A stretch of 64,000 nucleotides of DNA from Chitinispirillales bacterium (GTDB taxonomy: Bacteria; Fibrobacterota; Chitinivibrionia; Chitinivibrionales; Chitinispirillaceae): contig JAIRVB010000013.1 in the NCBI GenBank assembly GCA_031254105.1, positions 1-64,000 on the forward strand. The letters are read 5' to 3'. Shown piece by piece: positions 35,378 through 43,703 of this stretch. Under the pieces are notes generated by a model, which saw nothing but the letters and a program-made list of their open reading frames with translations, was not told the DNA's origin and did no database searches. The position numbers and the translations under genes are program-made. Within the stretch, counting starts at the first letter, position 1; every line of letters begins with the position of its first letter.

Positions 35378-35752
35378 TTGTATCTGAAAAAATTTCTGTT
35401 AGGCCGTACCAGGAAAATTAAGAGTAAACAAGAGATATCCAGTCTGTTTAAAACGGGAAAATTCTGGACATGCTCTTGTTTTGTCATTATTTATAAGTGT
35501 AATGACTTACAGCACGACAGACTTGGGGTCATCGTTTCCAGGAAAATCGGAAATGCAGTTGAGCGTAACAGGGCAAAAAGGGTTTTCAGAGAACTCTTTC
35601 GCTGCAACATAGAAAACAATCCTCCCTTTTTCGATCTCCTTATTAAGCCTCGACCCGGATCTGATTTCAGAGACACAATTGTTATAAAGGAATTTTTTAA
35701 TAAATGGCAGAAAGAAGCAAAGATTTCGTCTCGAAAACCGTATACTCCTTAA
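35378..35752 (+). CDS. rnpA: Ribonuclease P protein component
   Basis: The 124-aa protein has the RnpA signature RLGVIVSRKIGNAVERNRAKR with the RNR motif, and an upstream SKQEISSLFKTGKFW segment. It is the protein partner of the M1 RNA in tRNA 5' processing. The start is probably the TTG at 35378, as no ATG lies in the N-terminal region. The gene overlaps yidD by 49 bases in another frame. Confidence 0.93.
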   Translation: MYLKKFLLGRTRKIKSKQEISSLFKTGKFWTCSCFVIIYKCNDLQHDRLGVIVSRKIGNAVERNRAKRVFRELFRCNIENNPPFFDLLIKPRPGSDFRDTIVIKEFFNKWQKEAKISSRKPYTP

Positions 35753-35949
35753 TACAGAGTTTTAAGACGCTCTTTTTAATGCAGGACGCGGTATGCAAAT
35801 TCGAACCCTCCTGTTCGCGTTATGCACAGGAAGCGGTAAAAGAGCTGCCTGCACACATAGCGGTAATGAAAATAATATGGAGAGTTCTCCGGTGCAATCC
35901 ATTTTCAAAAGGCGGTTTTGATCCGGTGATTCGGGATGGGGCATTGTAG
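35704..35949 (+). CDS. yidD: Membrane protein insertion efficiency factor YidD
   Basis: The 81-aa protein has the YidD signature CKFEPSCSRYAQEAV and WRVLRCNPFSKGGFDPV. It is a small inner-membrane-associated protein thought to assist YidC. Its start lies inside rnpA. In many genomes it is followed at once by yidC; here a 577-bp block of tandem repeats separates them. Confidence 0.94.
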   Translation: MAERSKDFVSKTVYSLIQSFKTLFLMQDAVCKFEPSCSRYAQEAVKELPAHIAVMKIIWRVLRCNPFSKGGFDPVIRDGAL

Positions 35950-36526
35950 AGGGTATAAGATAGGGCGCCCGCAAGGGGCGCCCGTACAACGGATTAAGCA
36001 GCCAAATGGAAAAATCCGCGATAAGGGCGCCCACAAGGGACGCCTGTACAACGGATTAAGCAGCCAAATGGAAAAATCCACGGTAGGGGCGCCCACAAGG
36101 GACGCCTGTACAACGGATTAAGCAGCCAAATGGAAAAATCCATGGTAGGGGCGCCCGCAAGGGACGCCTGTACAACGGATTAGGCAGCCAAATGGAAAAA
36201 TCCACGGTAGGGGCGCCCGCAAGGGACGCCTGTACAACGGATTAATCAGCCAAATGGAAAAATCCACGGTAGGGGCGCCCACAAGGGACGCCTGTACAAC
36301 GGATTAGGCAGCCAAATGGAAAAATCCGCGGTAGGGGCGCCCCTCGCGGGCGCCCTGAATCTTGCGCCCCAAATATGTATGTATGGAATAATACCCATCC
36401 ACACAAAAAAACACAGAAAACGTGCGTGAAAATAAAATAAGGCACCCGCAAGGGGAGCCCGTACAGGGAACGGCGATCTTCCGTTTCGCATAATTATTGT
36501 ATCGAAAAAATGAAAGGTGCATTAGC
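35950..36526. other. Repeat-filled region between yidD and yidC
   Basis: Apart from the 62-bp array this contains the sequence CTTGCGCCCCAAATATGTATG near 36361, which recurs near 43565, and a further GGCACCCGCAAGGGGAGCCC hairpin near 36442. No gene was recognised; minus-strand frames through the array only reflect its open periodicity. Confidence 0.7.
35967..36358. repeat. 62-bp tandem repeat array between yidD and yidC
   Basis: The unit contains GGGGCGCCCGCAAGGGACGC, then CTGTACAACGGATTAAGCAG and CCAAATGGAAAAATCCACGG. The GGATTA word recurs at 35991, 36053, 36115, 36177, 36239 and 36301, an exact 62-bp period over six units plus a partial one. Each unit can fold a GGCGCCC-GCAA-GGG(A)CGCC hairpin. 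Differences between units are a few substitutions. It is not a CRISPR: units are contiguous with no spacers. Confidence 0.92.
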
Positions 36527-38374
36527 GTGAACAAGAATTCGGTTCTTGCGTTTTTATTAATAGCAGCTTCTGTTGTATTCTTCAACAGTGATCTGTGGAA
36601 CAACTTCTGGTATGGAACAATTCTTAGGAAGCCGGTTCCAACATACACACGCCCGGCTCCAAAGCCAGCGGCAGAACAACAGGAAACTACACAGAAAGCT
36701 GCGGCGGCGGAGAAGAGAGTTTCCCCGCAGGAATCGACATTAGGTGAATCCGCTGAAGCTGAGACCGGGCATGAGGAAAGCGTCTCCGCTGAAACTGCGT
36801 TAACAACAGTTGAAGATACTATCATAATTGAAACCGACAGAATTATCGCTGAAGTAAGTACCAAAGGCGGCCGTATTGTTTCTCTGAGGATGAAGGATTT
36901 CTATTATACAACAGGAGACCGCAAAGGTGAGATGATTGACCTGCTTCCCGCCGGCAGCGAGGGCGGAGCACAGCTTTCTATTAATAACGAATCTTTTGAT
37001 GAAAAATTTTTCAGTAGTAGTCATACCTCCTCAGACGCTCCTATTGTAGTTGGAGATGAGCCGTTTGAACTTGTTCTTGAAACAAAATCGAGCCGCGGAA
37101 AAACTATCCAAAAAGTATTTACCTTTTCTAACGAAACATACAAGATTGGTTACACTGTTCGCGGGGATGGTCTTGCGGATCAGAAAGTAACTCTTGGCTG
37201 GAAGGGCGGAATAGAGGAATCTGAGAAAAGCCAGGGCGGTATGTTTGATCAAACAGAAAGAAGACGCGCTCATTATTCCGACGGCCGTTCCGCCAATCAT
37301 ATTGAAATGAGCAAAAAAGGAACGGAAGAACCCAGCGGAGCGTATCGTTGGGTGGGAATGAGTTCCAAATACTTTTTTGTAAGTGTCGTAGCGGACAAAA
37401 TTTACGATGCCGACATCAGGATTGAGGGAAGAAACGTTTCCAAAAATCCTTATGATAAAAATTCTGAAATAAATTACGCAATCTTTTTACAGAAACAAGC
37501 GACTTCAAATGAGATAAATGCTTCAATTTACGCCGGGCCCAACAAAATTCAAGAATTGTCACAGCACAATCTTGGTTTTGAAAAAACAATGTTCCCGGTA
37601 CTGAGCTTTGCCCGTCATATTTTCTGGGCAGACCGGTGGTTTCCGCCTATCGCGGAGATTGTTCTCAGGGTTCTTCTGTTCTTCTACGCGATTGTTAAGG
37701 ATTATGGGATAGCGATTTTCCTTTTAACGCTGCTTACCAAACTGATCACCTATCCGATGACCGCAAGCAGCATGAAATCTATGAATAAAATGAAGGATCT
37801 TCAGCCCAAACTTACGGCTCTGCGCAGCAAGTATAAGAGCAATCCTCAGAAGATGAACGCGGAGATAATGGCGCTCTACAAGGCCGAAGGGATTAATCCG
37901 TTGAATCCGGGCTGTCTGCCGATGTTCTTGCAGATGCCTATCTTTATTGCGCTCTTTGTCGTCTTGAGAAAAGCGGTGGAACTCAGAGGAGCTTCATCAG
38001 CGATACTTCCATGGATAAGTGACCTTTCTCATCCGGAAGTACTTTTCTCGCTGCCATTTTCGATTCCTATCTACGGATCAAATGTGGCTCTGCTGCCGAT
38101 CTTAATGGCCGCGGTTACATTCTATCAGCAGAAGATGACCATCACAGATCCGAATCAAAAGATGATTGTCTACATGATGCCGATTCTGATGCTTGTTATG
38201 TTCAACGGCTTTCCCGCGGGAGTAGTATTTTACTGGACGCTCTCAAGCGCATTCGGTCTTCTGCAGCAAATGTGGATGAACAAAAAGAACAAAGTAACGC
38301 CTGCGGCCGCGACAGTTTCCGGAACACCGGTTAAAAAAGGTCCCCCAGCCAAGAAGGCAGCGTCAAGAAGATAA
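36527..38374 (+). CDS. yidC: Membrane protein insertase YidC
   Basis: The start is taken as GTG at 36527, since AAGGTG lies upstream and the product then begins MNKNSVLAFLLIAASVVFF, the usual YidC N-terminal membrane segment. The 615-aa protein has the large periplasmic domain (about 100-345) of Gram-negative YidC. The conserved insertase domain (about 380-590) includes YGIAIFLLTLLTKLITYPM, NPGCLPMFLQMPIFIALF and PAGVVFYWTLSSAFGLLQQ. The C-terminus is Lys-rich. It inserts proteins into the inner membrane. A near-perfect parS site follows. Confidence 0.96.
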   Translation: MNKNSVLAFLLIAASVVFFNSDLWNNFWYGTILRKPVPTYTRPAPKPAAEQQETTQKAAAAEKRVSPQESTLGESAEAETGHEESVSAETALTTVEDTIIIETDRIIAEVSTKGGRIVSLRMKDFYYTTGDRKGEMIDLLPAGSEGGAQLSINNESFDEKFFSSSHTSSDAPIVVGDEPFELVLETKSSRGKTIQKVFTFSNETYKIGYTVRGDGLADQKVTLGWKGGIEESEKSQGGMFDQTERRRAHYSDGRSANHIEMSKKGTEEPSGAYRWVGMSSKYFFVSVVADKIYDADIRIEGRNVSKNPYDKNSEINYAIFLQKQATSNEINASIYAGPNKIQELSQHNLGFEKTMFPVLSFARHIFWADRWFPPIAEIVLRVLLFFYAIVKDYGIAIFLLTLLTKLITYPMTASSMKSMNKMKDLQPKLTALRSKYKSNPQKMNAEIMALYKAEGINPLNPGCLPMFLQMPIFIALFVVLRKAVELRGASSAILPWISDLSHPEVLFSLPFSIPIYGSNVALLPILMAAVTFYQQKMTITDPNQKMIVYMMPILMLVMFNGFPAGVVFYWTLSSAFGLLQQMWMNKKNKVTPAAATVSGTPVKKGPPAKKAASRR

Positions 38375-38383
38375 TAAGCGAAA

Positions 38384-38399
38384 TGTTTCACATGAAACA
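38384..38399. promoter_or_regulatory. parS-like site 1 (one mismatch)
   Basis: TGTTTCACATGAAACA differs from the parS consensus TGTTTCACGTGAAACA at one position and is still a near palindrome. It lies ten bases after yidC. Confidence 0.8.
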
Positions 38400-38431
38400 A
38401 AACGCATATAACAACGTAAATTTTCCTGTAG

Positions 38432-38450
38432 GGGCGGCTATCAGCCGCCC
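38432..38450. repeat. REP-like hairpin GGGCGGCT-ATC-AGCCGCCC
   Basis: A perfect 8-bp stem between yidC and mnmE. It is preceded by GTAG and followed by GCA, the flanks common to this family. A second member, GGGCGACCAGTGGCCGCC, lies at 38558-38575. Confidence 0.7.
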
Positions 38451-38603
38451 GCATCTTCGCCAAAACGAAACACATGATATACAAAATACACATGCATATA
38501 TACCCCCCAATGCGTTATGGAACGAAATGATAAATGTATGTTATATGTGGGATGTGCGGGCGACCAGTGGCCGCCTCTACATGGATACATGGGGTGATGC
38601 GGA

Positions 38604-38619
38604 TGTTTCACGTGAAACA
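38604..38619. promoter_or_regulatory. parS site 2
   Basis: TGTTTCACGTGAAACA is a perfect parS consensus palindrome, 15 bases before the mnmE start. It would be the loading site for ParB. Confidence 0.92.
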
Positions 38620-38634
38620 TATTTTTAATATCAT

Positions 38635-40074
38635 ATGAACATGTCCACTCAAACAATCGCCGCTCTCTCAACCCCCCCTGGCCGGGGAGCCCTTGCCGGC
38701 ATTCGCGTAACCGGCGGTAACAGCCACACTCTTTTTTCATTGGTAATTAACGAAAAAGAAAAATTTAACAAAGAAGCCTGCCGCAAGATAGGAATTTATA
38801 CAATTATTGGTGATGATGGAAATATCATAGACGAGGTAACCGCCATCAAATATGACGCACCGCGTTCTTTTACCGGTGAACATATGGTAGAGATTTTCTG
38901 CCATGGCAGTCCGATAATCACCGGAAGGATTTTAGACCGGTTATTTAACATAGGCGTTCATCCCGCAGCCAGAGGAGAATTTTCAAGACGGGCGCTGCTC
39001 AATGGCAAAATGGATCTGCTCAAAGCGGAGAGTATCGCTGGACTGATAGACAGCCAGACAGAGAAGCATCTTCAATCAGCATCAATGGGTTATCAGGGGA
39101 ATCAGCGCAGCAGGATAGAAAATTATAAACGAAAGATAATAGGTCTCCTTTCAGACCTCGAAAGCCGCATAGAGTTTGGTGAAGAGGATGATGTAGCTCA
39201 GGCTCAGCTCAATACAAAAAACGATTTGGAACAGATGACCGCGGAACTCTCAGAGGAGCTCATCCGCAGCGAGAGAGTAAAAACTTTTGATGAAGGAATA
39301 TTTGTTGCTTTAGCTGGGCCGGCAAACGCGGGAAAATCCAGCTTATTCAATGAAATTCTGGGATTTGATAGATCAATAATCCATGACAAACCAGGAACCA
39401 CCCGCGACATTGTCTCTGAAAGAATTAGCTTTGAATCCATAACAATCAAACTTTTTGACTGCGCGGGGATCAGAGAGACCAATGATTGTATTGAACGCAA
39501 AGGGATTGAACGAAGCATATCTGCCCTCAAAGACGCGCATTTTGTTTTGTGGGTAACATCCGCGGATGAGAGTATGAAAGAAGATGAAGCGGACCAAATA
39601 TTAGAATATAAAGAAAAAATTTTGCTGATAATAAACAAAATTGATATAATATCACCCATAAGGGCGGCCGCTGGCCATCCGTGTTCCTTGTACCCGCATA
39701 ATACTGGAACGAATGATACCCACCCGCATTTCGAATTTAAAAAAGCTTTCTGCGCAAAAAACGATTTAAGATGCGTAGAAACCAGCATACGTGAAAAAAT
39801 TAACCATAAAGAACTGTTTAATGCAATAAGCAGCGCAATTCATGGAGTCACAGAAGAGATCACCTTTCCAGAGATAATCCTCAACGACCGCCACCGCAGG
39901 ATCATCACCGCCGTTCTCAACGAACTGCGCCATAGTATCGCCGAATTTAACAGAGAAGAGCTGTCCGCCCATTATCTGAGAAACGCGTTAAATCATCTGG
40001 CGGAATTTTCCGGCCATGTTACCAGCGATGAGGTATTAGATATGATTTTCGAGAAATTTTGTATAGGCAAATAA
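38635..40074 (+). CDS. mnmE: tRNA modification GTPase MnmE with an in-frame insertion
   Basis: The 479-aa protein has the MnmE N-terminal domain (TIAALSTPPGRGALAGIRVTG) and helical domain. The G domain has G1 GPANAGKSS, the PGTTRDIV region, G3 DCAGIRE and G4 NKID. The C-terminus is CIGK with the conserved Cys. With MnmG it modifies U34 of certain tRNAs. After NKID (about residues 338-370) there is an insertion of roughly 30 residues rich in His, Pro and Asn (PHNTGTNDTHPHFE). It coincides with a REP-like sequence in the DNA (39655-39735), suggesting a repeat insertion. ATG at 38635 or 38641. Confidence 0.95.
   Translation: MNMSTQTIAALSTPPGRGALAGIRVTGGNSHTLFSLVINEKEKFNKEACRKIGIYTIIGDDGNIIDEVTAIKYDAPRSFTGEHMVEIFCHGSPIITGRILDRLFNIGVHPAARGEFSRRALLNGKMDLLKAESIAGLIDSQTEKHLQSASMGYQGNQRSRIENYKRKIIGLLSDLESRIEFGEEDDVAQAQLNTKNDLEQMTAELSEELIRSERVKTFDEGIFVALAGPANAGKSSLFNEILGFDRSIIHDKPGTTRDIVSERISFESITIKLFDCAGIRETNDCIERKGIERSISALKDAHFVLWVTSADESMKEDEADQILEYKEKILLIINKIDIISPIRAAAGHPCSLYPHNTGTNDTHPHFEFKKAFCAKNDLRCVETSIREKINHKELFNAISSAIHGVTEEITFPEIILNDRHRRIITAVLNELRHSIAEFNREELSAHYLRNALNHLAEFSGHVTSDEVLDMIFEKFCIGK
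39655..39735. repeat. REP-like repeat embedded in mnmE coding sequence
   Basis: TAAGGGCGGCCGCTGGCCAT resembles intergenic units such as GGGCGGCCAACGGCCGCCC. The following GGAACGAATGATACCCACCC resembles tails of intergenic repeats near 36378 and 38520. It is read in frame with no stop codon, giving about 27 extra residues. The similarity is imperfect, so the boundaries are approximate. Confidence 0.5.
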
Positions 40075-40124
40075 TTTCATTCCCAAATACCATATTTATA
40101 TGCAAAATATATCCGTTATCCATA

Positions 40125-40570
40125 ATATGTATGAATGTATAATATCCATTCATATATGAATATAAAATGCAAGGCAACGGACGCAAATCAAATATCCGTT
40201 ATCCATGCGTTATGTGTGTGTATTATAGGAGGGCAGCCGCAAGGGTTGCCCGTACAAGGAGAGGGAGAGGGAAAGCGTGCAGGTATATAAGATAGGGCGA
40301 GATTATTCAGCCCGTACAGGGAAAATTTTTTCATAGGGGCGTCAGGCTGCCGTCCGTATCTCCCGCGTCCGCAATATATATGAATGTATAATATCCATTC
40401 ATATATGAATATAAAATGCAAGGCAACGAACGCAAATCAAATATCCGTATCCATGCGTTATGTGTGTGTATTATAGGAGGGCAACCGCAAGGGTTGCCCG
40501 GACAAGGAGAGGGATAGGGAAAGCGTGCAGGTGTACAAGATAGGGCGAGATTGTTCGCCCGCACTATGAC
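40125..40570. repeat. Two direct copies of a ~200-bp repeat between mnmE and mnmG
   Basis: The first copy begins about 40125 and the second about 40374, with a 249-bp offset. Both contain TGAATGTATAATATCCATTC, then ATAAAATGCAAGGCAACG, CATGCGTTATGTGTGTGTAT, a hairpin (GGGCAGCCGCAAGGGTTGCC at 40231-40250; GGGCAACCGCAAGGGTTGCC at 40489-40508) and GATAGGGCGAGATT. They differ at only a few positions, so the duplication looks recent. The rest of the 40075-40640 gap holds only these copies and a parS site. Confidence 0.9.
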
Positions 40571-40609
40571 ATTAAATAAAATTTTCATCTGCCCAAAAAT
40601 AAACAGAAA

Positions 40610-40625
40610 TGTTTCACGTGAAACA
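40610..40625. promoter_or_regulatory. parS site 3
   Basis: TGTTTCACGTGAAACA is a perfect parS palindrome, 15 bases before the mnmG start. Here, as upstream of mnmE, it is followed by ATTTTTAATAT and the start codon, so the site and leader look duplicated. Confidence 0.92.
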
Positions 40626-40640
40626 AAGTATTTTTAATAT

Positions 40641-42512
40641 ATGAGATTCGATGTAGTAGTAATCGGCGGTGGACATGCCGGAATAGAAGCCGCCTGGATC
40701 GCGGCAAAGAGAAACGTTTCAGTTCTTCTTATCACCAGCCATATTGATTTTATCGGACAGATGCCCTGTAATCCTGCAATTGGCGGAGTAGCCAAGGGAA
40801 ACATTGTCCGTGAAATCGGAGCGCTCGGCGGGCTGATGGCTTCCCTTATAGACAGGTCAGGGATACATTTCCGTCTTCTCAACAGAAGTAAGGGGACGGC
40901 AGTGTGGGGGCCGCGTGCTCAGGCAGATAAGGATCGGTATAAAAAATTTGCCCGCCATTCACTTGAAAATCATCCAAATATCACCATTTTACAGGCAATG
41001 GTGACAAAATTAAACGTTTTCGGAGAGCAAATTCGTGCCGTTATTTTGGACAATGGTCAAATAATTCATGCAGAAACGGTTATTTTAGCTGCCGGAACCT
41101 TCTTAAATGGTATAATTCATGTAGGATTGAACTCCTTTGGCGGAGGACGGGCAGGCGAACCTTCCTCTTCAGGTTTAACGGAAAATATCAGGCAGTTTGG
41201 TATCTCTTCAGGAAGACTCAGCACAGGAACCCCTCCTCGGATAGATTCCCGCACGATAGACTACTCAAAACTGATCCCTCAACATGGGGATGATGATCCC
41301 TGGCCGTTTTCATTTTTCACTAAGCAAAAACTTATCAACAGGATAACTTGTTGGACGGCAAAGACGAATAGAATTACCCATCAACATATTATTGAGAATA
41401 AAGGAAATACGTTCTTATACAGTGGAAAAACAGCCGGAGCCTACCCGCGCTACTGCCCTTCCATTGAGGATAAAGTAGTTAGGTTTGGAGAAAGGGATGG
41501 CCATACATTATTTTTAGAACCAGAGACCTTGGAGCATCAGGAAGTTTATATCAATGGGTTTTCAACATCTCTTCCTTTTGATATTCAGGAAAAGATGGTC
41601 AGAAGTATAGAAGGATTGGAAAATACCAAAATTCTGCGTCCGGGTTATGGAATTGAGTACGATTATTTCCAGCCTCTACAGCTTAAATCAACGCTTGAGT
41701 CAAAAGCGGTTAAGAACTTGTTTTTTGCGGGTCAGGTAAATGGAACTTCCGGATATGAAGAGGCTGCTTGTCAGGGTTTAATTGCGGGGATAAACGCTGT
41801 TCAAAATATTAAGGGTGATCCGCCTGTTGTTTTGAGCAGAGACAGCTCTTATACAGGTGTGTTGATAGATGATCTTGTCACAAAGGGTACAGATGAACCC
41901 TACAGGATGTTTACCTCAAGAGCGGAACATCGCCTTTTGCTAAGGCAGGATAATTGTGATGAACGTCTAATGCCGCTTGCTTATAAACTTGGTACAGTAA
42001 CGCAGGGCGAGTATGATGAGCGGCAGCGGTTTTGGGATAAAAAGAGAAGTATAATAGAGTGGCTTTATAGTATTAAAATTTCACCTGAAGCGTTTTACAT
42101 GGCAACGGGCGGCAATATACAAAAAAATGAAATTGCCGGTGATCTTTTAAAGCGTCCGGAAGTAGGGTTTGAGGAGATTTTGAAGGGTGTTGCGCGCAAT
42201 GTTCCTGTTATCAACGAAGCAGAGGATATTCCTCAAACAGACAGGTTTCTTACACTCGGTATTGAATCTGATATAAAGTACGAAGGATTTGTAAGAAAGC
42301 AGTTCAATGAGATTGAGAAGCTGCGCAGGTTTGAGGATACAAAAATACCGGTTGGTTTCTGTTACGATGATATACCGGGGCTTCTTACTGAATCAAGAGA
42401 GAAGCTGATCAAAATAAGTCCGGATACGCTGGGTAAAGCATCAAGGATAGGAGGAGTGACGCCTGCGGATATCTCAGTGTTGGCGATGTATTTGATGAAG
42501 AAAAACTTGTAA
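40641..42512 (+). CDS. mnmG: tRNA uridine 5-carboxymethylaminomethyl modification enzyme MnmG
   Basis: The 623-aa protein is a full-length MnmG/GidA. It starts MRFDVVVIGGGHAGIEAAW, an FAD-binding Rossmann motif, followed by MPCNPAIGGVAKGNIVREI. The GidA motif GPRAQADKDRYK and the cysteine in YCPSIEDK are present, as is GTSGYEEAACQGLIAGINA. The C-terminal helical region is complete. It works with MnmE on tRNA wobble uridines. rsmG follows 135 bases on. Confidence 0.97.
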   Translation: MRFDVVVIGGGHAGIEAAWIAAKRNVSVLLITSHIDFIGQMPCNPAIGGVAKGNIVREIGALGGLMASLIDRSGIHFRLLNRSKGTAVWGPRAQADKDRYKKFARHSLENHPNITILQAMVTKLNVFGEQIRAVILDNGQIIHAETVILAAGTFLNGIIHVGLNSFGGGRAGEPSSSGLTENIRQFGISSGRLSTGTPPRIDSRTIDYSKLIPQHGDDDPWPFSFFTKQKLINRITCWTAKTNRITHQHIIENKGNTFLYSGKTAGAYPRYCPSIEDKVVRFGERDGHTLFLEPETLEHQEVYINGFSTSLPFDIQEKMVRSIEGLENTKILRPGYGIEYDYFQPLQLKSTLESKAVKNLFFAGQVNGTSGYEEAACQGLIAGINAVQNIKGDPPVVLSRDSSYTGVLIDDLVTKGTDEPYRMFTSRAEHRLLLRQDNCDERLMPLAYKLGTVTQGEYDERQRFWDKKRSIIEWLYSIKISPEAFYMATGGNIQKNEIAGDLLKRPEVGFEEILKGVARNVPVINEAEDIPQTDRFLTLGIESDIKYEGFVRKQFNEIEKLRRFEDTKIPVGFCYDDIPGLLTESREKLIKISPDTLGKASRIGGVTPADISVLAMYLMKKNL

Positions 42513-42513
42513 G

Positions 42514-42532
42514 GGCGTTGCGCGCAACGGTA
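42514..42532. repeat. Small palindrome after mnmG
   Basis: The core CGTTGCGCGCAACG is a perfect palindrome immediately after the mnmG stop codon. A related GGGACGTTACGCGCAACGTC occurs at 48033-48052. Confidence 0.55.
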
Positions 42533-42584
42533 CTTACAAAGGCCTCGAAAAGAGCGGGATACGCTGATGATGGGCGCGGCCCAT

Positions 42585-42600
42585 CGTTTCACGTGAAACA
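42585..42600. promoter_or_regulatory. parS site 4 (one mismatch)
   Basis: CGTTTCACGTGAAACA differs from consensus only in its first base. It lies between mnmG and rsmG. It is the fourth site within 4.3 kb upstream of parAB. Confidence 0.88.
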
Positions 42601-42647
42601 TACGAACCCGAGAGCAGCGGTAATTATCACTAAAAACAGGAAAACGA

Positions 42648-43325
42648 ATGAACGCATTACTTACCTCCTTTATGGATCGTGCAAAAGAAAGTTATGAACT
42701 AAAGGAGCTGGAACGTCTTGGCCTCACACCAGATCTTGACCAGAGAAACCTGATTCTGAGATACATGAGTCTTGTGCTTGAGCACAACAAGGTTGCTGCC
42801 CTGATACCCAGTGTAGATGAGGATAATATTTTTTTGCGCCATTTTTGCGATTCTATTCAGCCGCTGCTTCTCTTTGGATTCAAAAAAGGAGCAGCAGTGC
42901 TTGATATAGGGGCTGGCGGCGGATTTCCCTCTATCCCAATCAGAATCTTCAGACCGGATTTGAATTTTTTGTTGGTAGATTCAAACCGCAAGAAAACAGC
43001 TTTTCTGAAAGAGGTAAAAACGCAACTTGCTCTTGAAAATGTAGAGATTCAATCAATAAAGGCTGAAAATATCATTTTGGAGAAAAAGGCGGATTATGTG
43101 ATAGGCCGCGGGCTTGGAACATTGCAAAAGTTTTCACAGTTGGCAAAACCGCTGCTTAGTCCGGAAGGTCATATGTACACCTTTAAAACAAAACAGTTCG
43201 CTGACGAGTTAAATCTGATTACTGTCAATAAAGATGAAAGCGGAATAAAAATCAGCGAGATAGCCCAATATGATTTGGGAAGCCAAATTCAAGGGTTGAA
43301 TTTGGTATCGTTGGAATTGGTATAA
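42648..43325 (+). CDS. rsmG: 16S rRNA (guanine527-N7)-methyltransferase RsmG
   Basis: The 225-aa protein has the RsmG pattern: LERLGLTPDLDQRNLILRY, the HFCDSIQPLLLF segment, the SAM-binding AAVLDIGAGGGFPSIPIRI, LLVDSNRKKTAFLKEV and YVIGRGLGTLQKF. It methylates G527 of 16S rRNA. AGGAAAACGA lies before the ATG. Its last 20 or so bases are duplicated in the following repeat unit (43449 onward). Confidence 0.95.
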   Translation: MNALLTSFMDRAKESYELKELERLGLTPDLDQRNLILRYMSLVLEHNKVAALIPSVDEDNIFLRHFCDSIQPLLLFGFKKGAAVLDIGAGGGFPSIPIRIFRPDLNFLLVDSNRKKTAFLKEVKTQLALENVEIQSIKAENIILEKKADYVIGRGLGTLQKFSQLAKPLLSPEGHMYTFKTKQFADELNLITVNKDESGIKISEIAQYDLGSQIQGLNLVSLELV

Positions 43326-43596
43326 GGCGGCGGGGTTATAAGAGGGCAGCCGCAAGGGTTGCCCGTACAAAGGAGATGGGGAGTGTGCAAGTATACGAGG
43401 TAGGTCGAGATTGTTCGCCCACATATCTTGCGCCCCAAATGTGTTTTATATCGTTGAAATTGGTATAAGGCGGCGGGGCGGGGTTATAAGAGGGCAACCG
43501 CAAGGGTTGCCCGTACAAAGGGGAAGGGGAGTGTGCAAGTATACAAGGTAGGTCGAGATTTTTCGCCCACATATCTTGCGCCCCAAATATGTATGG
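43306..43596. repeat. Tandem ~143-bp duplication that includes the rsmG 3' end
   Basis: Unit 1 (43306-43448) starts in the last codons of rsmG at TATCGTTGGAATTGGTATAA. Unit 2 (43449-about 43596) repeats this as TATCGTTGAAATTGGTATAA. Both then have GGCGGCGGGG, a hairpin (GGGCA[G/A]CCGCAAGGGTTGCC), a GTGTGCAAGTATAC word, GGTAGGTCGAGATT and CTTGCGCCCCAAAT. Unit 2 has five extra bases near its start. The rest of the 43326-43743 gap is AT-rich. Confidence 0.88.
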
Positions 43597-43703
43597 ATAA
43601 TTTTTTATTTTTATGCGGAAATATCCGCTGCCAAAATGATATAATGAACTGTGGTTTAAGCGGTTAGCTAAGAAACAAAAGTACTATAAAAGCTAATCAA
43701 AAA

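Noticed and set aside
35800-35830. tRNA-like TTCGAACCC motif
   Set aside because: It lies within the yidD coding region and no cloverleaf can be built around it.
35967-36358. Possible CRISPR array between yidD and yidC
   Set aside because: Units are contiguous with a 62-bp period and no unique spacers, and no cas genes are near.
35762-36864. Minus-strand frames through the 62-bp array encoding repeats such as FSIWLLNPLY
   Set aside because: They follow only from the open periodicity of the array, lack ribosome binding sites and resemble no known protein.
40188-40588. Minus-strand frames in the mnmE-mnmG gap with similar peptide endings
   Set aside because: They are translations of the duplicated repeat copies, with no start signals.
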